A stretch of DNA of 64,000 nt from Bacteroidota bacterium. GTDB lineage: Bacteria; Bacteroidota; Bacteroidia; Chitinophagales; Chitinophagaceae. Numbering within the stretch: the first letter of the stretch is position 1; each line of letters opens with the position of its first letter. The translations under genes were made by a program, and so were the position numbers. Under the pieces are notes generated by a model. The model saw only the letters and a list, made by a program, of their open reading frames with translations, was not told where the DNA came from and did no database searches. This document shows positions 36,591 through 44,844 of the stretch, in pieces. The DNA lies in contig JAEWHC010000003.1 of NCBI GenBank assembly GCA_023387985.1, positions 1 through 64,000 on the forward strand, in the 5' to 3' direction.

Positions 36591-36749
36591 TACTGCACCG
36601 CAAGGTACAAATTAATCTGCAAATGGCTTCCAATAAAAATCACGGTTTTGAAAAATATTGGTCATTTTACAGTTGCATGACGTTAGGCAGTTTTGCTGAG
36701 TAGTTTCCCGGTTGCATTCAATACTTTTTCATCACCAAATCATGTCATC

Positions 36750-38027
36750 ATGAAACACTTGAAGCTATTTTTCGCATTGGCTTTTCTTGCAATGGCCATT
36801 ATTTCCTGTAACAAAAACCTTACACCCGAACAGGAACTGCTGGCTACCGAAGAAATGAGCAAAAACATGCCCGCTGTCAGCTTGTCTGACAAAGAATTAC
36901 TCGGCAAACAATTATTTTTCGACAAGATCAGCAACCCCGACTGGGTTAGCTGTGCAAGCTGCCACGCTCCGGATCATGGATGGGCCGGCCCGAACCCTGG
37001 CATTAACCAGGGGGGCGGAGTTTACCGCGGTGCTGTTCCGCAACGTTTTGGCAACCGCCGGCCTCAACCGGTATCCTATGCCAGTTATTCTCCAATATTG
37101 TATTATGACCACGAAGAAGATTATTTTGTAGGAGGAAATTTCTGGGACGGAAGAGCAACCGGCGAACAGTATGGTTCACCCATTGAAGATCAGGCCGGCG
37201 GACCGTTCCTGAATCTTGTAGAACAAAATAACCATGGAATGGCGGCGGTTCTTGAGCAGGTAGCCAAATCAAAATACCTCTATCTGTGGCAAAAAGTTTG
37301 GGGTGAGCCTCTTTCTTTTGCATCAGAAGCAGACATTAATCTCAATTATGAGCGTGTTGCCCGTGCCATTGCTGCCTACGAATCCTCACCTGAAGTGAAC
37401 GCGTTTACTTCAAAGTTTGATTATTATCTCAAAGGTGAAGCACAAATGACGGCACTTGAACTGGAAGGTCTGGAACTTTTCAGGGGCAAATCTGGTTGTA
37501 ACTATTGCCATGTAAGCGAGCCCGACCCTGTTCATAACGTGATCCTTTTTACAAATTATACCTATCACAATATGGGGGTTCCAAAAAATCCGGAAAATCC
37601 CTTTTACAAAATGGACAGGATATTTCTTGAAAATGGAGATCCCATTAACCCGGAAGGTGAAAACTGGATTGACAAGGGCATTGGTGATTTTCTGAAAGAT
37701 CATAATAATCCTGAATTCTCCAGCCGCGCAAATGACCACATGGGTAAATTCAAAGTGCCTTCCATTCGCAATGTGGCTAAAAAGCCGGGCAATGGCACGC
37801 CAAAATCATATATGCACAATGGCGTGTTTAAAACACTGGAAGAAGTAGTACATTTCTACAATACAAGGGATGTCAGCGCAAAATGGGCTCCGCCGGAATA
37901 CCCGTTTAATATAAATACCGCAGAATCCGGTGACCAGCAACTCACACCGGCAGAAGAAAAAGCCATTGTAGCCTTTCTCCATACTTTGTCAGATGGCTAC
38001 ATACCCTCAAAGGGCAAAATAAAATAG
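36750..38027 (+). CDS. Di-haem cytochrome c peroxidase lipoprotein
   Basis: 425 residues. The lipoprotein signal is KLFFALAFLAMAIISCNKN (lipobox IISC). Two CxxCH haem sites are seen: CASCH in 'DWVSCASCHAPDHGW' and CNYCH in 'FRGKSGCNYCHVSEPD'. The order and spacing fit the bacterial cytochrome c peroxidase/MauG family. 'KVPSIRNVAKKPGNGTPKSY' with 'YMHNGVFKTLEEVVHFYN' is the conserved distal block. It would reduce H2O2 in the periplasm with electrons from a small cytochrome, or act as a MauG-like oxidase. ATG 36750 is chosen because it begins the signal; an earlier in-frame TTG at 36693 does not improve it. A strong terminator follows. Confidence 0.93.
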   Translation: MKHLKLFFALAFLAMAIISCNKNLTPEQELLATEEMSKNMPAVSLSDKELLGKQLFFDKISNPDWVSCASCHAPDHGWAGPNPGINQGGGVYRGAVPQRFGNRRPQPVSYASYSPILYYDHEEDYFVGGNFWDGRATGEQYGSPIEDQAGGPFLNLVEQNNHGMAAVLEQVAKSKYLYLWQKVWGEPLSFASEADINLNYERVARAIAAYESSPEVNAFTSKFDYYLKGEAQMTALELEGLELFRGKSGCNYCHVSEPDPVHNVILFTNYTYHNMGVPKNPENPFYKMDRIFLENGDPINPEGENWIDKGIGDFLKDHNNPEFSSRANDHMGKFKVPSIRNVAKKPGNGTPKSYMHNGVFKTLEEVVHFYNTRDVSAKWAPPEYPFNINTAESGDQQLTPAEEKAIVAFLHTLSDGYIPSKGKIK

Positions 38028-38077
38028 CCCCGTGAAATAAAAACCCTGGAAATTTCGCCGGCAGCGAAATAAGTACC

Positions 38078-38114
38078 AATCCCCGTGTACCTCAGGACAC
38101 GGGGATTATTTTGT
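38078..38114 (+). terminator. Strong terminator after the cytochrome c peroxidase gene
   Basis: A perfect 11-bp stem AATCCCCGTGT/ACACGGGGATT (38078-38088 with 38097-38107) has an 8-nt loop and is followed by ATTTTGTT. It lies 51 nt after the stop. Confidence 0.85.
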
Positions 38115-38119
38115 TAGCC

Positions 38120-38153
38120 AAAAAAAAACCGGTACGACAAGGGGTCATACCGG
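38120..38153 (-). terminator. Leftward terminator-like hairpin with T9 tail
   Basis: On the minus strand CCGGTATGAC and GTCGTACCGG (38153-38144 with 38138-38129; one wobble pair) form a 10-bp stem over a 5-nt loop, followed by a run of nine T. It is a good intrinsic terminator, but no annotated gene needs it, because the DHS-like gene already has one closer. Confidence 0.65.
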
Positions 38154-38348
38154 AAAAAATTAAGTTTAAAGATACACCGAACTTTAATTTCCTCAAATAG
38201 CTGTCATCATCTTTTACCCAAAAGAGCTAATCGAACTTTGGTATTCAATAGCTGCGCGGAGGGAAGCAACGCTTTAATACAAAATGCTTTATCGCATTCC
38301 GCGAAAATGAATGCATCAATTGGCATTGATTACATAATGGATTAACAA

Positions 38349-38374
38349 GCCCCCGCATTTTCGTGTGCGGGGGC
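38349..38374 (-). terminator. Terminator after the DHS-like gene
   Basis: Stem GCCCCCGCA/TGCGGGGGC (38349-38357 with 38366-38374), 8-nt loop, with a T-rich TTGTTAAT tail on the leftward side and GTTTTG on the other. It stands 34 nt beyond the DHS-like stop and may act in both directions. Confidence 0.75.
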
Positions 38375-38407
38375 GTTTTGCATGATCCTGTAAGTGGTTT
38401 ATTTGTT

Positions 38408-39382
38408 TTACCAGCCTAAAATATAGGCAAACATTAAGGGCGCAACTATGGTAGCATCACTTTCCACTATAAATTTAGGTGTGCTGATATCCAGTTTTCC
38501 CCAGGTGATTTTTTCGTTAGGAACCGCGCCGCTATAAGAACCGTATGAAGTGGTGCTGTCGCTGATCTGGCAGAAATAGCTCCAGAAAGGAACATCAGTC
38601 CACTCCAGGTCCTGGTACATCATGGGCACTACGCAAATGGGAAAATCTCCGGCAATGCCTCCTCCTATCTGGAAAAAACCCACACCTTTTCCGCCGCTGT
38701 TCGCCCGGTACCACTCGGTTAGCCAAACCATGTATTCAATTCCGCTTTTCACAGTGCTTGCCTGCAATTCGCCTTTAACCACGTAGCTGGCGAAAATATT
38801 TCCGGTCGTGCTGTCTTCCCAGCCGGGTACCACAATGGGGATATTTTTTTTTGCCGCAGCCATTATCCAGCTATCCCTGGGATCAATTTCAAAATACTGG
38901 TCCAGATCACCGCTCAAAACCGTTTTGTATAAAAATTCGTGCGGAAAATAACGTTCACCCTTGCTTTCGGCATCCGTCCATTGTTTTACGATCGCTTTTT
39001 GCAAGCGGCGGAAAGCTTCTTCCTCCGGAATGCAGGTATCGGTTACGCGGTTATAATGATTTTCCAGCAATTCCCATTCCTGTTGGGGTGTGAGATCACG
39101 ATAATTGGGAACCCTCTTATAGTGCGAATGCGCCACAAGGTTCATTACATCTTCTTCCAGGTTGGCTCCGGTACAACTTATGATGTGCACCTTATCCTGA
39201 CGGATCATCTCGGCCAGGCTCAGTCCAAGCTCAGCCGTACTCATTGCACCGGCAAGGGTCACCATCATTTTTCCACCATCCATTAAATGGGTTTCGTATC
39301 CTTTTGCCGCATCTATCAACGCGGCTGCATTAAAATGCCGGTAATGATGGAGTATAAATTCACTGATTGGTCCTTTGTTCAT
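38408..39382 (-). CDS. Deoxyhypusine-synthase-like protein
   Basis: 324 residues of the DHS family, whose eukaryotic and archaeal members make deoxyhypusine on eIF5A from spermidine and NAD. The NAD-fold blocks are present ('DGGKMMVTLAGAMSTAELG', 'DKVHIISCTGANLEED', 'NIPIVVPGWEDSTTGNIFAS', 'GFFQIGGGIAGDFPICV'). The imine-forming lysine is K296 in EKITWGKLD. Bacteria lack eIF5A, so bacterial relatives are thought to make homospermidine or other polyamines. I chose ATG 39382 rather than the TTG at 39415, because the latter lies inside the promoter's -7 box (TACCTTTG, 39420-39413). Confidence 0.92.
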   Translation of the reverse strand: MNKGPISEFILHHYRHFNAAALIDAAKGYETHLMDGGKMMVTLAGAMSTAELGLSLAEMIRQDKVHIISCTGANLEEDVMNLVAHSHYKRVPNYRDLTPQQEWELLENHYNRVTDTCIPEEEAFRRLQKAIVKQWTDAESKGERYFPHEFLYKTVLSGDLDQYFEIDPRDSWIMAAAKKNIPIVVPGWEDSTTGNIFASYVVKGELQASTVKSGIEYMVWLTEWYRANSGGKGVGFFQIGGGIAGDFPICVVPMMYQDLEWTDVPFWSYFCQISDSTTSYGSYSGAVPNEKITWGKLDISTPKFIVESDATIVAPLMFAYILGW

Positions 39383-39412
39383 AACTTGATATTTGTTGGG
39401 ATGATTTGGTGG

Positions 39413-39420
39413 CAAAGGTA
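39413..39420 (-). promoter_or_regulatory. -7 box of the DHS-like gene
   Basis: TACCTTTG on the minus strand, 30 nt before the chosen ATG, an ordinary leader distance. A -33 TTG at the usual spacing is not evident. Confidence 0.5.
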
Positions 39421-39525
39421 AATATTGTTCACTACTATAATAATTTCACGGTTTGGAAGGTCGGGGCAGCTGTTATGCATCCACCAATGTTTCCCTCAAA
39501 CGATACTGCAAGTTTCCATTCCGGT

Positions 39526-39539
39526 TAACTTTACAATTT
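39526..39539 (+). promoter_or_regulatory. Near-consensus -7 box abutting the ACP phosphodiesterase start
   Basis: TAACTTTA (39526-39533), one mismatch from TAnnTTTG, is 6 nt before the ATG at 39540. It is a weaker example of the start-abutting boxes seen elsewhere in the window. Confidence 0.4.
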
Positions 39540-40154
39540 ATGAATTACCTGGCCCATGCATACTTTTCACTCAACAATCACGATTGGCTGGTTGGCAACA
39601 TGATCAGCGATACCGTTAAAGGGCGGCACAAATTCGATTACTCAACAGGCATTCAGCAAGGCATTGCCCTCCACAGGCTAATGGATACATTTACGGATGC
39701 TTCACCGGTTGTAAAACAAGCCATGCAAATTCTTGAACCCGGAGCAGGAAGATATGCGGGACCTTTTATCGATATTGCATTCGATTATTTTCTCGCAAAT
39801 GACCCGGCTTTTTTCCCCGATGAGGAAAGTCTTGCGAAATTTGCCCAAAACGTGTACAAGGTGCTGGCCATTTACACCAAAACCGGATTTTATCCTGCGG
39901 TCTTCGAGCGGCTTGTTTCTTATATGCGCATGCAGAACTGGCTGTTTAACTATCGTTTTACACACGGCATTTGCAAAAGCTTTAACGGGCTAACCATGCG
40001 GGCGAAATACCTGGACCCCCGTCACAACAGCTTTGAGCTTTTTCTTGAAAACATGGAATCCCTGCAGCAGCTGTACAATGCATTCATCCCCCGGCTCTCT
40101 TTGCTGGTTGTGGAATGGGCTGCGGTGCAAACACCGGATCCATGCGACTTTTAA
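39540..40154 (+). CDS. Acyl carrier protein phosphodiesterase (AcpH-type)
   Basis: 204 residues of the AcpH family, metal-dependent HD-like phosphodiesterases that remove phosphopantetheine from acyl carrier protein. Signature: MNYLAHAYFSLN start, 'WLVGNMISDTVKG', 'GIALHRLMDTFTDASPVVKQA' (His and Asp ligands), 'FIDIAFDYFLANDP' and 'MQNWLFNYRF'. I chose the ATG at 39540 because the family starts 'MNyLAH.yLS'; the earlier frame start adds 29 unrelated residues. Its TAA overlaps the stop of the convergent DUF3667 gene, both sharing bases in TTAA at 40151-40154. Confidence 0.92.
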   Translation: MNYLAHAYFSLNNHDWLVGNMISDTVKGRHKFDYSTGIQQGIALHRLMDTFTDASPVVKQAMQILEPGAGRYAGPFIDIAFDYFLANDPAFFPDEESLAKFAQNVYKVLAIYTKTGFYPAVFERLVSYMRMQNWLFNYRFTHGICKSFNGLTMRAKYLDPRHNSFELFLENMESLQQLYNAFIPRLSLLVVEWAAVQTPDPCDF

Positions 40155-41362
40155 ACCGAGCTGATTGCCATCCAGGATGCGAACATTCCGGTGAGTAAAA
40201 CAAAAAGGAAACCTGTTAAAAAAAGCAACACCAAAAATTTAATGATGGTTTTAAATGCGGGCTGATGAAAGAAATTTCGAAGACTGCTGTAATTGTACCA
40301 AAGCGCATAGATGGCCAGTGCCCAAAGAATTGGAAATACGAACCAGGAAGGCAAAATGAGGATAAGATAAGACAGCAACAACCATGTCAGCAGGATGATG
40401 TACATGGCAATATAATTGTGAATGGTAAATATGCCAAGGCCCACATAGTTTCTGCGCTTATGCCGGTAATAAAGCAAGTAAATAAAAAAGGCGACAAAAG
40501 GCAATGAGATGAACATCATTTTAGGAAGGGAATGAAGAAAGTCGTCTAAGATTTCTTTAAGGTATTTGTCCGGGTCTTCATTCATCCGGTCACGGATAAG
40601 GTAAATTTTCTTTTTGCCATAACGTATAAACCATCCATCACGTTTGGTTTCCGGCAGGCTTTTCTGGGTGCTGTCGTAGGAAGCCAGGTTTCCCGGAAGA
40701 ATATTACTTTTTTGGGGCGTCCTGATGTCTGCGACCGGCCACTTCGACCGGCTTGAATCTGGAATTACCGTGACTATGGGAATTCCGGTGCGTAGTTCCA
40801 TCGAAATGATGCCTTTTTCCAGTTCATCCAGCTTTTGCTGCAACCTGGCCCTATCGGTACTGTCGGTAATTCTTGCAATGCTATCTGTTAATGCTATATA
40901 TTCCTGGGTAAACTTTTCAGTAAGGCTCCGTTTCCAGGGAGCTGCTGGAATTGAAGTTTCCTCGTTTTGCAAAATGCTGTCCTGGGTAGCTACCCCCGCT
41001 TCAGTCTGGACTAGTTGTCCGGCGTTTTTCATCAGGGAAGAAGGCGGATGATCTTTCAGAAAGAAAAAAAGGATAAAACAAATTGCGGATGTAAAAACGT
41101 ACATTTTAACCGGGTGCAAATAGGCCGAACGACGGCCCCGAAGATATTCTTTGGTAAGGAAAGCCGGCTTTAGCAAAAGCAGGCGCATGGTATGGAAAAA
41201 TTTTCCATCGTAATGAAAAATGTCTGCTATAAAATGGCTGATCATTCCCCACACGGTATCTTCCAGTTCCACATTGGCCTGCCCGCAGTGCTGACAATAA
41301 TGGCCAGCAACTTCAGCGCCGCAATTCAGACAGTTTTTATCCTGGCGTTCCTTTCCGTGCAT
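40151..41362 (-). CDS. DUF3667 membrane protein
   Basis: 403 residues. An N-terminal zinc-ribbon-like pair of CxxC motifs (NCLNCGAEVAGHYCQHCGQ) and the DUF3667 block 'HYDGKFFHTMRLLLLKPAFLTKEYLRGRRSAYLHPVKMYVF' are diagnostic. The first membrane helix is at about 84-101. A long soluble, Ser/Thr/Lys-rich loop follows (about 105-270). Four more helices lie in the C-terminal third, including 'MYIILLTWLLLSYLILIL'. Family function is unknown. The zinc ribbon is cytoplasmic. It stands alone on this strand, convergent with the AcpH-like gene. Confidence 0.92.
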   Translation of the reverse strand: MHGKERQDKNCLNCGAEVAGHYCQHCGQANVELEDTVWGMISHFIADIFHYDGKFFHTMRLLLLKPAFLTKEYLRGRRSAYLHPVKMYVFTSAICFILFFFLKDHPPSSLMKNAGQLVQTEAGVATQDSILQNEETSIPAAPWKRSLTEKFTQEYIALTDSIARITDSTDRARLQQKLDELEKGIISMELRTGIPIVTVIPDSSRSKWPVADIRTPQKSNILPGNLASYDSTQKSLPETKRDGWFIRYGKKKIYLIRDRMNEDPDKYLKEILDDFLHSLPKMMFISLPFVAFFIYLLYYRHKRRNYVGLGIFTIHNYIAMYIILLTWLLLSYLILILPSWFVFPILWALAIYALWYNYSSLRNFFHQPAFKTIIKFLVLLFLTGFLFVLLTGMFASWMAISSV

Positions 41363-41509
41363 ATAGTACGTTTACATAACAAAATAAAGAATTCCCATTA
41401 TACTGGTGTTTACAATTTTAATGCTTTCAGGAAAACAATATCTCAGCCAGCGCCTTTTAAGGGAGCTATAGTAAAGTATTTTCAAAAAATGCACGCAAAA
41501 GGGAAATCG

Positions 41510-41522
41510 TATCTTTGCGCCC
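41510..41522 (+). promoter_or_regulatory. -7 box abutting the DsbA-like gene
   Basis: TATCTTTG (41510-41517) with 5 nt before the ATG at 41523, another predicted near-leaderless start. Confidence 0.6.
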
Positions 41523-42194
41523 ATGAAAAAACCGGTTTTCTATTATTGTTATGATGCTTATTGCGGATGGTGCTATGGATTCAGTCCTGTTTTGGTGAAA
41601 TTGTTCGACGCTTACCGTGACCGGATGGATTTCGATGTATTGAGTGGAAATATGATCCCTGTGGAAAGTGCCCGCCACATTTCGGCAACAGCCGGCTATA
41701 TTGCCGAAGCCTATAAGCGGGTTGAGGAAATGGCCGGTGTGAAATTTGGCGATGACTGGTTATGGCATTATACCAATCCGGATAAAAGCGACTGGTATCC
41801 CAGCAGCGAAAAACCGGCAATCGCCCTCAGCATAGCCAAAGACAAAAATCCGGATTTTGCCGTTCCGTTTGCGGCGGATATCCAAAAAGCATTGCATATC
41901 GAAGGTCGCGATCTTACCGATGCCGAAGCCTACCGCCACCTGCTTCCACAATATGGTTTTAAACCTAAGGATTTTTATGAAAAACTCGGTTCGGAAGAAT
42001 TCAGGGAAAAAGCCCATTATGATTTTGCCCTTTGCCGGCAACTTCAGGTAACCGGTTTTCCGGCTGCCTATATTCAGACAACCGATAGCAAATTTTACCA
42101 GGTGCTGCGTGGCTATGCGGATTTTGAAACAGTACGCCACCGAATCGACCAGGTGTTGAAGACCGCCGGATTTGAAAACGAACCCGGTAATTAG
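41523..42194 (+). CDS. DsbA-family (FrnE-like) thioredoxin-fold protein
   Basis: 223 residues. The active site is CGWC in 'YYCYDAYCGWCYGFSPVL' near residue 15, followed by a DsbA-type helical insert (about 60-160) and 'CRQLQVTGFPAAYIQTTD', which holds the cis-proline loop (TGFP). No signal peptide is visible, so it is probably cytoplasmic like FrnE or the 2-hydroxychromene isomerase-related proteins. 'VLSGNMIPVESARHISATAGYIAEAYKRVEEMAGVKFG' fits that class. It may act as a disulphide reductase or isomerase. The next gene starts 24 nt downstream on the same strand and could be cotranscribed. Confidence 0.9.
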   Translation: MKKPVFYYCYDAYCGWCYGFSPVLVKLFDAYRDRMDFDVLSGNMIPVESARHISATAGYIAEAYKRVEEMAGVKFGDDWLWHYTNPDKSDWYPSSEKPAIALSIAKDKNPDFAVPFAADIQKALHIEGRDLTDAEAYRHLLPQYGFKPKDFYEKLGSEEFREKAHYDFALCRQLQVTGFPAAYIQTTDSKFYQVLRGYADFETVRHRIDQVLKTAGFENEPGN

Positions 42195-42218
42195 CAAATA
42201 ATTTCAAATAAATACCCA

Positions 42219-43136
42219 ATGATCATAACGGTAACATTAAACCCTTGTATCGACAAAAGCAGCACTGCGGCAACTTTGGAGCCCGACAGCAAACTCCGCT
42301 GCACAGAAGTTGTAAATGAACCCGGGGGCGGCGGCATCAATGTATCCAAAGCGCTGAAAAAACTGGATACTGCAACCATCGCCCTCTTTCCTGCCGGCGG
42401 CCACAATGGCGGCATGTTGCAGAGCCTGCTAATGGAAGGCGGAATTGATTTTCACGCCGTGGATACCCAGGTAGAAACCCGTGAGAACTGGATCGTGGGT
42501 ACCGCAGACACCAAAGAACAATACCGGTTTACCTTTCCAGGCAGAGCCGTGGAAGAAAAAGCGATTGTACACCTCATCAACGATATTAAATCTTTTTCGC
42601 CCAGTTTTATTGTTGCCAGCGGGAGCCTGCCTCCTGGTTTGCCGCCGTATTTTTATGGATTACTTGTAAAAACAGCCAATTCAATCGGCGCCAAATGTAT
42701 CGTGGATACTTCCGGAGAAGCACTTGAAGCTTTAAGAGGCCGGAATGCCTACCTGATTAAACCCAATATTGGCGAGCTGTGTAAACTGCTGAAAGTGGAT
42801 TGGATTGAACCCAGTGATATACCCCATGCTGCCCGCCAGGCCTTGCGGGATGGATTTGGTGAAATGGCAGCGGTGAGCATGGGCCCCAAAGGGGCCTGGC
42901 TGATCACCAAAACCGAGCAGTTTTTTGTAAAGGCACCGCACGTTGAAAAGCGTAGCACTGTGGGCGCAGGGGACAGCATGGTTGCGGGGATCACCTATGT
43001 ATTGCAAAAACATGGCACCCTTGAAGAAGCGCTTGCCATGGGTGTTGCCTGCGGCTCTGCTGCTACCATGAATGAAGGTACCCAGCTGTTCAAGGCCGCG
43101 GATGCCTTCCGGCTTTATCATGAAATAAGAAGCTGA
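42219..43136 (+). CDS. pfkB: 6-phosphofructokinase II / PfkB-family hexose-phosphate kinase
   Basis: 305 residues of the ribokinase/PfkB fold, close to the E. coli PfkB pattern: 'TLNPCIDKS', 'KLRCTEVVNEPGGGGINVSKA', 'IALFPAGGHNGG', 'EQYRFTFPGRAVEEK', 'VASGSLPPGLPP', 'CIVDTSGEALEAL', 'IKPNIGELCKLL' and catalytic 'STVGAGDSMVAGITYVL' (general base Asp in GAGDS). These proteins phosphorylate fructose-6-phosphate or related ketohexose phosphates in glycolysis or tagatose/fructose routes. The closeness of the substrate-binding blocks suggests fructose-6-phosphate, but 1-phosphofructokinase or tagatose-6-phosphate kinase activity cannot be excluded. Confidence 0.93.
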   Translation: MIITVTLNPCIDKSSTAATLEPDSKLRCTEVVNEPGGGGINVSKALKKLDTATIALFPAGGHNGGMLQSLLMEGGIDFHAVDTQVETRENWIVGTADTKEQYRFTFPGRAVEEKAIVHLINDIKSFSPSFIVASGSLPPGLPPYFYGLLVKTANSIGAKCIVDTSGEALEALRGRNAYLIKPNIGELCKLLKVDWIEPSDIPHAARQALRDGFGEMAAVSMGPKGAWLITKTEQFFVKAPHVEKRSTVGAGDSMVAGITYVLQKHGTLEEALAMGVACGSAATMNEGTQLFKAADAFRLYHEIRS

Positions 43137-43187
43137 TCTGGTGTTTTGGCAGGGCAATTGCAGGATGAAATCAAATTTCAATTGGCT

Positions 43188-43451
43188 ATGATATCAATTG
43201 TGACAAAAGCCTTGGCCGGCATGACCGCAGGAGTTTCTTTAATCCTGTTGGCATCATGTGCCTCCAATAAATCTTCAGAATTACTGAAGGAATGCCCTGA
43301 GGAAAAGATCATCAACCGCATGCCGGTAGTAGGCAAGCCGGATACTCCCACTGAATATTATATCCTGAACGGCGAGCGACGTGAAATCAATGAATTTGAT
43401 ACGGCCTGGGTGAGAAAGAATTGCGAGGTGAAAGAAACTGTCGTTTACTGA
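43188..43451 (+). CDS. Small lipoprotein of unknown function
   Basis: About 87 residues. A lipoprotein signal (TKALAGMTAGVSLILLASCASN, lipobox LASC) precedes a short charged domain: 'ELLKECPEEKIINRMPVV', 'TPTEYYILNGERREINEFDTAWVRKNC'. I know no family for it. The mature part keeps two cysteines besides the lipidated one (in KECPEE and RKNCEV), which could form a disulphide. The chosen ATG at 43188 starts the signal; the longer frame from 43146 prefixes 14 unlikely residues. It follows pfkB by 51 nt and may share its transcript. Confidence 0.75.
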   Translation: MISIVTKALAGMTAGVSLILLASCASNKSSELLKECPEEKIINRMPVVGKPDTPTEYYILNGERREINEFDTAWVRKNCEVKETVVY

Positions 43452-43529
43452 CAGGTAATTCCCTGCGTGCCGATAGCAATTGTGCCGGATGGATTGATGA
43501 CCTATAAGGGACCACGCCATTTTTCGCGG

Positions 43530-44567
43530 TCAGCCTTTGCAGTTATAGGCCATTTCAGAAATATCATTTCTTTCCGAGGAAAATTCATATCCTGCATAAA
43601 CCTTCGCAACCTCATCTAAAACAGCTTCCACTTCAGCAGGGGTTTTAACGGTAACCAATTGAAGACGGTATTGCTTAATATTTGGAAGGCTTCGTAAATA
43701 ATTGGCATAGTGCCTGCGCATTTCAAAAATGCCGAGCATTTCGCCTTTCCAGGCAACGCTTGCACGCAGGTGCCGGCGAATAACATCGATACGCTCCTGT
43801 AAGGTTGGCGGTGGCAAATGTTCACCGGTATTTATATAATGCCTGATCTCGCGGAAGATCCACGGATAGCCAATCGCGGCACGACCGATCATGATCCCGT
43901 CAACGCCAAACCGGTTTTTATATTCCACCGCTTTTTCGGGGCTGTCGATGTCGCCATTACCAAAAATGGGAATGTTAATCCGCGGATTATTCTTTACTTC
44001 AGCGATCAGGGTCCAATCTGCCACGCCCTTATACAATTGGCTGCGGGTGCGGCCATGAATGCTCAGGGCTTTAATGCCCACATCCTGCAAACGTTCGGCA
44101 ACCTCTTCAATATTTTTGGAATGGTCATCCCAGCCCAAACGGGTTTTTACCGTAACGGGAAGTCTGGTGCTGCGTACACAGGCTGCGGTTAACCGGGTCA
44201 TCAAATCCACGTCCTTCAACACCGCTGCACCTGCACCTTTTGTTACAATCTTTTTTACCGGGCAGCCAAAATTGATGTCCAGCAAATCAGGATTCACCGT
44301 TTCCACCACTTGTGCGCTCATGGCCATGGCTTCCTCATCGCCACCAAAGATTTGGATACCCATGGGGCGCTCTTCTTCAGAAAAATCCATCTTCGCCCGG
44401 CTCTTGATCGCATCGCGGATCAGACCTTCGCTGCTGATGAATTCAGAAAACAACAGATCAGCCCCCAGCCGTTTACAGATCACGCGGAACGGCGGGTCGC
44501 TTACGTCTTCCATGGGAGCAAGAAGCAAAGGAAAAGCAGGGAGTGCTATGTTGTCGATTTTTACCAC
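43530..44567 (-). CDS. dusB: tRNA-dihydrouridine synthase, DusB type
   Basis: 345 residues of the FMN-dependent Dus family: 'PLLLAPMEDVSDPPFRVICKRLGADLLFSEFISSEGL' start, 'MGIQIFGGDEEAMAMSAQV', catalytic cysteine in INFGCPVKKIVTKGAGAAVL, 'LPVTVKTRLGWDD', 'LSIHGRTRSQLYKGVADW', 'IFGNGDIDSPEKAVEY', 'GVDGIMIGRAAIGYPWIFRE'. It reduces uridines in the D-loop of tRNA. The start codon is GTG at 44567, which lies just 4 nt after a TACCTTTG box, fitting a near-leaderless transcript. Bacteroidota often carry one DusB-like enzyme. Confidence 0.94.
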   Translation of the reverse strand: MVKIDNIALPAFPLLLAPMEDVSDPPFRVICKRLGADLLFSEFISSEGLIRDAIKSRAKMDFSEEERPMGIQIFGGDEEAMAMSAQVVETVNPDLLDINFGCPVKKIVTKGAGAAVLKDVDLMTRLTAACVRSTRLPVTVKTRLGWDDHSKNIEEVAERLQDVGIKALSIHGRTRSQLYKGVADWTLIAEVKNNPRINIPIFGNGDIDSPEKAVEYKNRFGVDGIMIGRAAIGYPWIFREIRHYINTGEHLPPPTLQERIDVIRRHLRASVAWKGEMLGIFEMRRHYANYLRSLPNIKQYRLQLVTVKTPAEVEAVLDEVAKVYAGYEFSSERNDISEMAYNCKG

Positions 44568-44579
44568 GGGGCAAAGGTA
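44568..44579 (-). promoter_or_regulatory. -7 box abutting the dusB GTG start
   Basis: On the minus strand TACCTTTG (44579-44572) is followed by CCCC and then GTG (44567). It is an exact TAnnTTTG match 4 nt from the start codon. Confidence 0.6.
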
Positions 44580-44844
44580 ATTTTTGCATCGCGAAAAGTG
44601 GAAAGGTTAACAAGTTAACGATGTTGTCACCCGGCAGGATGGAGCCAGGAGCGGTTGGCATTATCGTTTCAACGATTTCTATCCCCACATCTCAGTACAA
44701 AAGGTATATGGTAAATGGAAAGTAAGTATTCAACTGCTGGCTTTATCTGAAAGGGCGGGACCCCGCATAATTCCGGCTCCGGCTTGCCTATGAGTATGGC
44801 TATTTGTTTTTGATGATAAATACGTTTACATCATCCGGGCGCCA

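Larger units (their letters stand above)
38028..38407. other. 380-nt gap with three stacked hairpins
   Basis: Between convergent genes. It contains the peroxidase terminator (38078-38107), a leftward hairpin with a poly-T tail (38129-38153) and a hairpin next to the DHS-like gene (38349-38374). The 195 nt between the last two contains no recognisable gene. A small RNA on the minus strand is possible but unproven. Confidence 0.5.
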
